From contig NZ_QFZZ01000009.1 in NCBI RefSeq assembly GCF_005233515.1, positions 124,001 through 188,000 on the forward strand: 64,000 nt of DNA. The letters are read 5' to 3'. The DNA is from Pseudomonas sp. CFBP13508 (GTDB lineage: Bacteria; Pseudomonadota; Gammaproteobacteria; Pseudomonadales; Pseudomonadaceae). Numbering within the stretch: the stretch's first letter is position 1; each line of letters starts with the position of its first letter. The notes under the pieces are model-generated. The model worked only from the letters and a program-made list of their open reading frames with translations, had not been told where the DNA came from and searched no databases. The position numbers were made by a program, and so were the translations under genes. This document shows positions 53,948-61,296 of this stretch, in pieces.

Positions 53948-54104
53948 GCCCCTCACCCTGGCCCTCTCCCGGAGGGAGAGGGGACTGATCTCGGTTGCCT
54001 GGAAGCGGGGCGTATGACAGTGACAATGTCGGCGACTGAAACCGCTCTTCAGGCTCACACCGATCGGCTCCCTCTCCCTCCGGGAGAGGGCTGGGGTGAG
54101 GGCA
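53948..54104. repeat. Inverted pair of dispersed CTCTCCC repeats between ccoH and ccoI
   Basis: One copy at 53948-53984 (CCCTCACCCTGGCCCTCTCC, with an internal hairpin) and a copy in the opposite orientation at 54067-54104, separated by about 80 bases. Either hairpin could weaken readthrough from ccoH into ccoI. Confidence 0.75.
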
Positions 54105-54147
54105 AGCGAACACCCCCAATGCAAGGGCTCACACCCTCATCAATGCC

Positions 54148-56598
54148 ATGACCACCCCAACCCCCTGCTACCACTGCGCCCTGCCCGTCCCGTCCGGCAG
54201 CCGCTTTACCGCCGTCGTCCTCGGCGAGTCTCGCGAGTTCTGCTGCCCGGGCTGTCAGGCGGTGGCTGAAGCCATCGTCGCCGGTGGTCTGGAAAGCTAC
54301 TACCAGCATCGCAGCGAAGCCTCGGCCAATCCCGAAGCGCTGCCGGTGCAACTGACTGATGAACTGGCGCTGTACGACCGCGCCGACGTGCAGCAACCCT
54401 TCGTCCGTCATGAAGGCGATCTGGCCGAAACCACCTTGTTGATGGAAGGCATCAGTTGCGCCGCTTGCGGCTGGCTGATCGAGAAACACCTGCGCACCCT
54501 GCCCGCCGTCGCCGAAGCGCGGTTGAATCTGTCCAACCATCGCCTGCACGTACGCTGGGCCGACGCCCAATTGCCGCTGAGCCAGATCCTCGCCGAGCTG
54601 CGCCACATCGGTTACGCCGCTCACCCGTACCAGGCCGACCGTGCCAGCGAACAATTGGCCAGCGAGAATCGCCTGGCCCTGCGCCAGCTCGGCGTCGCCG
54701 GTCTGCTGTGGTTTCAGGCGATGATGGCGACCATGGCCACCTGGCCGGAATTCAACATCGACCTCAGTCCCGAGCTGCACACGATCCTGCGCTGGGTCGC
54801 GCTGTTTCTGACCACGCCAATCGTGTTCTACAGCTGCGCGCCGTTCTTCAAAGGTGCGATGCGTGATTTGCGCACCCGCCACCTGACCATGGACGTCTCG
54901 GTGTCGTTGGCGATTGGCAGCGCTTATATCGCCGGGATCTGGACGTCGATCACCGGGGTCGGCGAGCTGTACTTCGATGCGGTCGGCATGTTCGCCCTGT
55001 TTCTTTTGGCCGGACGCTATCTGGAACGCCGCGCCCGCGAACGCACCGCTGCCGCCACTGCGCAACTGGTCAACCTGTTGCCGGCCTCATGCCTGCGCCT
55101 GGATAGCGATGGCCAGAGCGAACGCATCCTGCTCAGCGAGTTGCGCGTGGGCGAGCGGATTCTGGTGCAGCCGGGCTCGATTCTGCCGGCTGACGGCAAG
55201 ATCATCGACGGCCAGTCGAGCATCGACGAATCGCTGCTGACCGGCGAATACCTGCCACAGCCACGCACGCTCGGTGATGCGGTCACTGCGGGCACGCTCA
55301 ATGTCGAAGGCGCATTGACCGTGCAAGTGCAGGCGCTGGGACAGGACACGCGTCTCTCCGCAATCGTGCGCCTGCTCGATCGCGCTCAGGCGGAGAAACC
55401 GCGTCTGGCGGAAATCGCCGACCGCGCCGCGCAATGGTTCCTCCTGTTGTCGCTGATTGCGGCGGCAGTGATCGGCCTGCTGTGGTGGCAGCTGGACTCA
55501 GCGCGGGCGTTCTGGATCGTCCTCGCCATGCTGGTGGCGACCTGCCCCTGCGCGCTGTCATTGGCGACGCCGACCGCCCTCACCGCCGCCACCGGCACCC
55601 TGCACAAACTCGGGCTGTTGCTGACCCGCGGCCATGTGCTGGAAGGCTTGAATCAGATCGACACGGTGATCTTCGACAAGACCGGCACGCTCACCGAAGG
55701 CCGCTTGGTGCTGCGCTCGATTCGCCCGCTCGGCAGGCTGGACAGCGAGCAATGCCTGAGCCTCGCCGCTGCGCTGGAAAACCGTTCGGAACACCCGATC
55801 GCCCGGGCGTTCGGCCGTGCTCCACTGGCCGCTGACGATGTGCAGAGCACACCGGGGCTGGGCCTGGAAGGCGTGGTCGGTGAGCAACGCTTGCGCATCG
55901 GTCAGGCCGAATTTGCCTGCGCCCTGAGCGGCGCGGCACTGCCGTCAATGCCTGATGAAGCCGGACAATGGTTGCTGCTCGCCGACACGCACGGGCCGCT
56001 GGCGTGGCTGGTGCTCGATGATCGCCTGCGTGACGATGCCCCCGCTCTGCTCGCGGCTTGCAAAGCGCGGGGCTGGCGCACCTTGCTGTTGTCCGGCGAC
56101 AGTTCGCCGATGGTCGCCAGTGTCGCCGCCGAACTGGGCATCGACGAGGCCCGTGGTGGCTTGCGCCCCGATGACAAACTGCGAGTGCTGCAACAACTGC
56201 ACAAGGAAGGGCGCAAGGTGCTGATGCTCGGCGACGGCGTCAATGACGTGCCGGTGCTGGCTGCGGCCGATATCAGCGTGGCCATGGGCTCGGCCACCGA
56301 TCTGGCGAAAACCAGCGCCGATGCAGTGTTGCTGTCCAATCGCCTCGACGCTCTGGTGCAAGCTTTCACGCTGGCGCGACGCACGCGCCGGGTAATCATC
56401 GAAAACCTGCTGTGGGCAGCGCTGTACAATGGCCTCATGTTGCCGTTCGCCGCCCTCGGCTGGATCACTCCGGTGTGGGCGGCGGTCGGCATGTCGATCA
56501 GTTCGCTGACCGTGGTGCTCAACGCCCTGCGCCTGACTCGCCTGCCGAGCGCGCCGGCCGCCAGCAGCCCGACACAAACCCGCCCGCTGCCGGCCTGA
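54148..56598 (+). CDS. ccoI: Copper-transporting P1B-type ATPase CcoI
   Basis: An 816-residue heavy-metal P-type ATPase. The N-terminus has a Cys-rich metal-binding region (CYHCALPV; CCPGCQAV) followed by an HMA domain (GISCAACGW). The membrane motif CPCALSLATPT marks copper specificity, then come the phosphorylation site DKTGTLTEG and the hinge GDGVNDVP. CcoI moves copper across the inner membrane for the CcoN active site. It is separated from ccoH by a 213-base repeat region, and ccoS follows 22 bases later. Confidence 0.96.
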   Translation: MTTPTPCYHCALPVPSGSRFTAVVLGESREFCCPGCQAVAEAIVAGGLESYYQHRSEASANPEALPVQLTDELALYDRADVQQPFVRHEGDLAETTLLMEGISCAACGWLIEKHLRTLPAVAEARLNLSNHRLHVRWADAQLPLSQILAELRHIGYAAHPYQADRASEQLASENRLALRQLGVAGLLWFQAMMATMATWPEFNIDLSPELHTILRWVALFLTTPIVFYSCAPFFKGAMRDLRTRHLTMDVSVSLAIGSAYIAGIWTSITGVGELYFDAVGMFALFLLAGRYLERRARERTAAATAQLVNLLPASCLRLDSDGQSERILLSELRVGERILVQPGSILPADGKIIDGQSSIDESLLTGEYLPQPRTLGDAVTAGTLNVEGALTVQVQALGQDTRLSAIVRLLDRAQAEKPRLAEIADRAAQWFLLLSLIAAAVIGLLWWQLDSARAFWIVLAMLVATCPCALSLATPTALTAATGTLHKLGLLLTRGHVLEGLNQIDTVIFDKTGTLTEGRLVLRSIRPLGRLDSEQCLSLAAALENRSEHPIARAFGRAPLAADDVQSTPGLGLEGVVGEQRLRIGQAEFACALSGAALPSMPDEAGQWLLLADTHGPLAWLVLDDRLRDDAPALLAACKARGWRTLLLSGDSSPMVASVAAELGIDEARGGLRPDDKLRVLQQLHKEGRKVLMLGDGVNDVPVLAAADISVAMGSATDLAKTSADAVLLSNRLDALVQAFTLARRTRRVIIENLLWAALYNGLMLPFAALGWITPVWAAVGMSISSLTVVLNALRLTRLPSAPAASSPTQTRPLPA

Positions 56599-56620
56599 GC
56601 CGCGCGGGCCTGGAGTACAG

Positions 56621-56833
56621 ATGCCAGCTCTCTACGTGATGATTCCCGCTGCCTTGCTGATCGTTGCCATCGCCGTGTACATCTTCTTCTGGGCGGTGGA
56701 CAGCGGTCAGTACGATGACCTCGACGGCCCGGCGCACAGCATCCTTTTTGACGATCAGGATCCCAACCACACCGCTGCGGTGGACGAAGCCAACGCCGGC
56801 AAACCGGACGACAAGGCGCCACCCCATGCTTGA
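56621..56833 (+). CDS. ccoS: cbb3 oxidase maturation protein CcoS
   Basis: A 70-residue single-span membrane protein (MPALYVMIPAALLIVAIAVY) with the typical FFWAVDSGQYDDLDGPA after the span. CcoS is required for cofactor insertion into the cbb3 oxidase. The 3' end overlaps the next gene by 8 bases. Confidence 0.93.
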   Translation: MPALYVMIPAALLIVAIAVYIFFWAVDSGQYDDLDGPAHSILFDDQDPNHTAAVDEANAGKPDDKAPPHA

Positions 56834-57509
56834 ACTGGCGCCCCTGCTGGTCTCGGCGCTGATTCTCGGCCTGCTTGGTGGCGGCCATTGTCTGGGCATG
56901 TGCGGCGGTCTGATGGGCGCGCTGACCCTGGCGATTCCCAAAGAACAGCGCAGCCGGCGCTTTCGTCTGTTGCTGGCGTATAACCTCGGGCGGATTCTCA
57001 GTTATGCCACGGCGGGATTGCTCATCGGCCTGGCCGGCTGGGCAGTCGCCAACAGCCCGGCGGCGCTGTTCATGCGCGTACTGGCCGGGTTGCTGCTGAT
57101 CGCTATGGGTTTGTACCTCGCCGGCTGGTGGAGCGGGTTGACGCGTATCGAAGCGCTCGGGCGTGGTTTGTGGCGCTTTATTCAACCGGTGGCGAATCGC
57201 TTGCTGCCGGTTTCCAGCCTGCCGCGCGCCTTGCTGCTCGGTGCGCTGTGGGGCTGGCTGCCGTGCGGGCTGGTTTACAGCACGCTCTTGTGGAGCGCCA
57301 GCCAAGGCAATGCGCTGGACAGTGCGCTGTTGATGCTTGCGTTTGGCCTCGGCACGTGGCCGGTGCTGCTCGCCACCGGGCTGGCGGCTGAACGAGTCAC
57401 GGCTATCCTGCGCAAACGTAGCGTGCGCATGGCGGGTGGTTTGCTGGTGATTGTGTTCGGGATCTGGACCTTGCCCGGGCCGCATCAGCATTGGCTTATG
57501 GGTCATTAG
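56826..57509 (+). CDS. TauE/SafE (sulfite exporter-like) family membrane protein
   Basis: A 227-residue protein with about six membrane segments. It starts with GGGHCLGMCGG and has GWLPCGLVYS in the second half, the paired Gly/Cys motifs of the CcoS-linked TauE/SafE-like proteins (DsbD-like transmembrane group, sometimes labelled urease accessory UreH-like). Conserved position after ccoS suggests a part in copper or thiol handling during oxidase assembly; that role is inferred. The start at 56826 overlaps ccoS by 8 bases. Confidence 0.88.
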   Translation: MLELAPLLVSALILGLLGGGHCLGMCGGLMGALTLAIPKEQRSRRFRLLLAYNLGRILSYATAGLLIGLAGWAVANSPAALFMRVLAGLLLIAMGLYLAGWWSGLTRIEALGRGLWRFIQPVANRLLPVSSLPRALLLGALWGWLPCGLVYSTLLWSASQGNALDSALLMLAFGLGTWPVLLATGLAAERVTAILRKRSVRMAGGLLVIVFGIWTLPGPHQHWLMGH

Positions 57510-57520
57510 ACCGCCGGCGC

Positions 57521-57604
57521 GGCCTTCGCGAGCAGGCTCGCTCCCACATGAGACTTGCAGCGAACACAAGACCTGTGGGAGCGAGCCTGCTCGCGAAGAG
57601 GCCC
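57521..57604. repeat. Inverted REP pair (REPIN)
   Basis: REP at 57521-57548 and its inverse at 57573-57604, starting 12 bases after the TauE-like stop codon and upstream of the hemN promoter. Confidence 0.85.
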
Positions 57605-57629
57605 GCACGAACAACCCAAATCCTCGCCG

Positions 57630-57643
57630 TTGATGCAAATCAA
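57630..57643 (+). promoter_or_regulatory. Perfect ANR/FNR box of hemN
   Basis: TTGAT-GCAA-ATCAA, an exact match to the consensus. A -10-like TAGACT lies at 57666-57671, which puts the box about 41.5 bases before the inferred start of transcription, the standard activator position. Confidence 0.9.
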
Positions 57644-57706
57644 CATGCCCTGTCACGCCCTCCCCTAGACTCGCCACACTGCCAGCCTATCCGGGGGAAT
57701 GCCCGC

Positions 57707-59089
57707 ATGCTCGACGCCATTCGTTGGGACTCTGATCTGATCCGCCGTTACGATCTGGCGGGGCCACGCTACACTTCGTACCCGACCGCCGTGCAATTTC
57801 ACGGTCAGGTCGGCACTTTCGACCTGTTCCACGCCCTGCGCGACAGCCGCAAGGCGCAGCGGCCGTTGTCGCTGTACGTGCATGTGCCGTTCTGCGCGAA
57901 CATTTGCTACTACTGCGCCTGCAACAAGGTCATCACCAAGGATCGCGGTCGCGCGCAGCCGTATCTGCAACGGCTCGAGCAGGAAATCCAGTTGATCGCC
58001 TGCCACCTCGACCCGGCGCAAACCGTCGAGCAACTGCATTTCGGCGGTGGCACACCGACCTTTCTCAGCCACGACGAGTTGCGTCAGTTGATGGCGCACC
58101 TGCGCAAGCATTTCAATTTGCTCAACGATGATTCCGGCGATTACGGCATTGAAATCGACCCGCGCGAAGCCGACTGGTCGACCATGGGCCTGCTGCGCGA
58201 ACTGGGTTTCAACCGGGTCAGCATTGGCCTGCAGGATCTGGACCCGGCGGTGCAGCGTGCGGTCAATCGCCTGCAAAGCCTGGAAGAAACCCGCGCGGTG
58301 ATCGATGCGGCGCGAACCCTGCAATTTCGCTCGATCAACATCGATCTGATCTACGGCCTGCCAAAGCAGACACCGGACAATTTCGCCCGCACCGTCGAGG
58401 AAGTGATCAGTCTGCAACCGGATCGCCTGTCGGTATTCAACTACGCGCACCTGCCGGAACGCTTCATGCCCCAGCGACGGATCAACAGCAGCGACTTGCC
58501 GAGCCCTGCGCACAAACTGGAGATGCTCCAGCGCACCATCGAGCAACTGACCGCTGCCGGCTACCGCTACATCGGCATGGACCACTTCGCCCTGCCCGAT
58601 GACGAGTTGGCGATCGCTCAGGAAGAACACACCCTGCAACGCAACTTTCAGGGCTATACCACCCACGGCCATTGCGACCTGATTGGTCTGGGCGTGTCGG
58701 CGATCAGCCAGATTGGTGATTTGTACTGTCAGAACAGCAGCGACCTCACTGCCTATCAGAACAGCCTGGCCAGCGCGCAGCTGGCGACCAGTCGCGGCCT
58801 GGTGTGCAACGCCGACGACCGTTTGCGCCGCGCGGTGATTCAGCAGCTGATCTGCAATTTCAAACTCGAATTCGCCGAGATCGAGCAGCAATTCAACATC
58901 GATTTCCAGGGCTATTTCGGTGCGCTGTGGCCGCAGCTGCAAGGCATGGCCGAGGATGGCCTGATCAGGCTCGAGCGCGAGCGCATCGAGGTGTTGCCGG
59001 CGGGCCGATTGCTGGTGCGTTCGGTGTGCATGGTCTTCGATGCGTACCTGGAGCAGCAGAACCGCCAGCGTTTCTCCCGAGTGATTTAA
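57707..59089 (+). CDS. hemN: Oxygen-independent coproporphyrinogen III oxidase
   Basis: A 460-residue radical-SAM enzyme that decarboxylates coproporphyrinogen III in haem synthesis without oxygen. The iron-sulfur motif CANICYYCAC (C-x3-C-x2-C) lies near residue 62, followed by FGGGTPTFL and the TIM-barrel motifs (IDLIYGLPKQT). The ATG at 57707 follows CCGGGGGA; the longer open frame upstream would cover the REP pair and the ANR box. Low-oxygen induction by ANR fits the enzyme's role and the nearby oxidase genes. The C-terminal half (GMDHFALPDDELAIAQ) is typical of true HemN. Confidence 0.96.
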   Translation: MLDAIRWDSDLIRRYDLAGPRYTSYPTAVQFHGQVGTFDLFHALRDSRKAQRPLSLYVHVPFCANICYYCACNKVITKDRGRAQPYLQRLEQEIQLIACHLDPAQTVEQLHFGGGTPTFLSHDELRQLMAHLRKHFNLLNDDSGDYGIEIDPREADWSTMGLLRELGFNRVSIGLQDLDPAVQRAVNRLQSLEETRAVIDAARTLQFRSINIDLIYGLPKQTPDNFARTVEEVISLQPDRLSVFNYAHLPERFMPQRRINSSDLPSPAHKLEMLQRTIEQLTAAGYRYIGMDHFALPDDELAIAQEEHTLQRNFQGYTTHGHCDLIGLGVSAISQIGDLYCQNSSDLTAYQNSLASAQLATSRGLVCNADDRLRRAVIQQLICNFKLEFAEIEQQFNIDFQGYFGALWPQLQGMAEDGLIRLERERIEVLPAGRLLVRSVCMVFDAYLEQQNRQRFSRVI

Positions 59090-59568
59090 GGCTTGGTCAG
59101 CAACGAGCCGACCTTGAGGTTCTGATCAGGGTTGAGCGCCGACTGGTTCATGACTTTCGACAAGGAAAGGTTGGCGGTGATCAGGCCGCTGTTGAGGGCG
59201 GCGATGGCGCCACGTAATGCGGCGAGCTTGTTGATCTTTTCCTCGTTGGAGAGGGTTCTGTCTGACATGACCGCCGCCATGCGCGCTTTTTTCTCGATGA
59301 TTTCCTTTTGGATCTTGCGAATCATCTTCAGCAACTGCTGGATGTTCTCCGGCAAGCCACTGTTGTCGATGTCACTGTTTTCGCCGCCGACAGCGGCGGA
59401 TTTGGCGATGGCCGCGCCGGACAGCGACACTTTGACACCCTCGACCAAGGTCGGGGTTGCCGTACGTGACAAGGTGTCCTCGCGGCCCACTACAGCGTCG
59501 GGACCGGTTACCTCCGGCGAAGCAGCAATACCGCTGCTACCGGGGCTTAGCGTGCCAATGGCGGTCAT
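59086..59568 (-). CDS. Hypothetical protein, 160 residues
   Basis: I do not recognise a family. The N-terminal half is low-complexity (Ser/Gly/Ala/Thr/Pro), the C-terminal half is helical and charged (MIRKIQKEIIEKKARMAAVM) and may form a coiled coil. No signal peptide or membrane span is visible. The ATG at 59568 follows AGGAAG; a longer frame to 59643 is less likely. It is convergent with hemN, overlapping its stop by 4 bases, and divergent from anr, so it sits within the ANR locus, but nothing else links it to anaerobic life. Confidence 0.65.
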   Translation of the reverse strand: MTAIGTLSPGSSGIAASPEVTGPDAVVGREDTLSRTATPTLVEGVKVSLSGAAIAKSAAVGGENSDIDNSGLPENIQQLLKMIRKIQKEIIEKKARMAAVMSDRTLSNEEKINKLAALRGAIAALNSGLITANLSLSKVMNQSALNPDQNLKVGSLLTKP

Positions 59569-59723
59569 CGGGGGCCTTCCTTGGATGAATGCTGATAACG
59601 GGTTATCGGCCGTAGGTGCTGCGGCTTTATGTCTGTAGGACAACGCCGCAGCGCGCTGGCCTGAATGTCCTTTGCTGGGTTACCCTTACGGCTTATGTGT
59701 GTTTTCCCACAAGGATTGAAGAA

Positions 59724-60458
59724 ATGTCCGAGCCAGTCAAACTGCGCGCTCACAACCAGGCCCACTGCAAGGATTGCAGCCTGGCCCCGCTCTGCCTGCC
59801 ACTTTCTCTGAATCTGGAAGACATGGATGCGCTCGACGAAATCGTTAAACGCGGCCGCCCGCTGAAGAAAGGCGAATTCCTCTTTCGCCAAGGCGACACC
59901 TTCGATTCCGTCTATGCAGTCCGCTCCGGCGCGCTGAAAACCTTCAGCCTGAGCGATGCCGGCGAAGAGCAACTGACCGGCTTCCACCTGCCGAGCGAAC
60001 TGGTTGGTCTGTCGGGCATGGACACCGAAAAACACCCGGTCTCGGCCCAGGCGCTGGAGACTACGTCAGTCTGCGAAATTCCCTTCGAGCGCCTCGACGA
60101 ACTGGCGCTGCAATTGCCACAACTGCGCCGCCAGTTGATGCGGGTGATGAGCCGCGAGATTCGCGACGATCAGCAAATGATGCTGCTGCTGTCGAAAAAA
60201 ACCGCTGACGAGCGCATCGCCACTTTCCTGGTCAACCTGTCGGCGCGCTTCCGCGCTCGCGGCTTCTCGGCCAACCAGTTCCGCCTGAGCATGTCGCGCA
60301 ATGAAATCGGCAATTACCTGGGCCTGGCGGTGGAAACCGTGTCGCGGGTGTTCACCCGTTTCCAGCAGAACGAGCTGATTGCCGCCGAGGGCAAGGAGAT
60401 CCATATCCTCGACCCGATCCAGCTGTGCGCGCTGGCCGGCGGTTCGATCGAAGGCTGA
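59724..60458 (+). CDS. anr: Anaerobic regulator ANR (FNR/CRP family)
   Basis: A 244-residue FNR-type regulator, the usual length for pseudomonad ANR. N-terminal cysteines in CKDCSLAPLC, plus a later Cys near residue 114, can bind the oxygen-sensing 4Fe-4S cluster. A cyclic-nucleotide-like barrel follows, then the HTH with the recognition helix ETVSRVFTRF, where Glu and Arg read the TTGAT half-site. It probably controls hemN and the cco operons here, all of which have ANR boxes. The ATG at 59724 follows AAGGATTGAAGAA. No ANR box is seen before anr itself. Confidence 0.96.
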   Translation: MSEPVKLRAHNQAHCKDCSLAPLCLPLSLNLEDMDALDEIVKRGRPLKKGEFLFRQGDTFDSVYAVRSGALKTFSLSDAGEEQLTGFHLPSELVGLSGMDTEKHPVSAQALETTSVCEIPFERLDELALQLPQLRRQLMRVMSREIRDDQQMMLLLSKKTADERIATFLVNLSARFRARGFSANQFRLSMSRNEIGNYLGLAVETVSRVFTRFQQNELIAAEGKEIHILDPIQLCALAGGSIEG

Positions 60459-60463
60459 TCACG

Positions 60464-60497
60464 ACCCGCGGTTGAGCGAATCGTTTCAGCCGCGGGT
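60464..60497 (+). terminator. Hairpin between anr and apt
   Basis: A 12-bp stem (ACCCGCGGTTGA / TCAGCCGCGGGT, one G-T pair) just after the anr stop. No T run follows, so termination is uncertain. Confidence 0.45.
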
Positions 60498-60533
60498 ATA
60501 CTGCGCCGTTTGCAGCCCTGCCAGGACACCCCG

Positions 60534-61082
60534 ATGGTCTTCGACTCCTTCGACATCAAATCCCTGATCCGCCCCGTGATCGACTTCCCCAAGCCGGGCG
60601 TGATCTTTCGCGACATCACCCCGCTGTTCCAGTCGCCGACGGCCCTGCGCCTGGTGATGGACAGCTTCGCCCACCGCTACGTCGAAGCCGACTTCACCCA
60701 CATCGGCGCCATGGATGCCCGTGGTTTTCTGATCGGTTCGGTACTGGCTTATCAGTTGAACAAGCCGCTGGTGCTGTTCCGCAAGCAAGGCAAACTGCCG
60801 GCGGACGTGCTGGCCGAAGGTTATGCGACCGAATACGGCGAAGCGTTTCTGGAAGTGCACGCCGACAGCCTGTGCGAAGGCGATTCGGTGGTGATGTTCG
60901 ATGACCTGATCGCTACTGGCGGGACGTTGATTGCAGCGGCCAACCTGATTCGCCGCATGGGCGCGCGGGTGCATGAAGCGGCGGCGATCATTGACTTGCC
61001 AGAGCTGCACGGTTCGCAGCGCCTTGAGGACATGGGCATTCCTACGTTCTGCCTGACGCAGTTTGCTTTGACCGATAAATAA
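60534..61082 (+). CDS. apt: Adenine phosphoribosyltransferase
   Basis: A 182-residue purine salvage enzyme that joins adenine to PRPP to give AMP. The N-terminal DFPKPGVIFRDITPLF and the PRPP-binding loop VVMFDDLIATGGT are diagnostic, as is GAMDARGFLIG. The ATG at 60534 is chosen over an upstream alternative from the usual length and N-terminus of Apt. A REP pair follows. Confidence 0.95.
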   Translation: MVFDSFDIKSLIRPVIDFPKPGVIFRDITPLFQSPTALRLVMDSFAHRYVEADFTHIGAMDARGFLIGSVLAYQLNKPLVLFRKQGKLPADVLAEGYATEYGEAFLEVHADSLCEGDSVVMFDDLIATGGTLIAAANLIRRMGARVHEAAAIIDLPELHGSQRLEDMGIPTFCLTQFALTDK

Positions 61083-61096
61083 GCAGCGTCTGACAG

Positions 61097-61173
61097 GCCG
61101 CTTTCGCGAGCAGGCTCGCTCCCACAGGGCAATGCATTTCAACTGTGGGAGCGAGCCTGCTCGCGAAGGGGCC
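61097..61173. repeat. Inverted REP pair (REPIN)
   Basis: REP at 61097-61127 and its inverse at 61143-61173 with a short spacer, directly after apt. Confidence 0.85.
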
Positions 61174-61296
61174 GTCAGCTGCATTGCAAGATCTAAAGCC
61201 CTATCTGCATTCTGATGATCTCGTCCATCACTTCCCTGTCCCGCCGCGTCTTCCTGGATTGCCAGTGTTGACAATCAAACCAGAGATCACTTCAAC

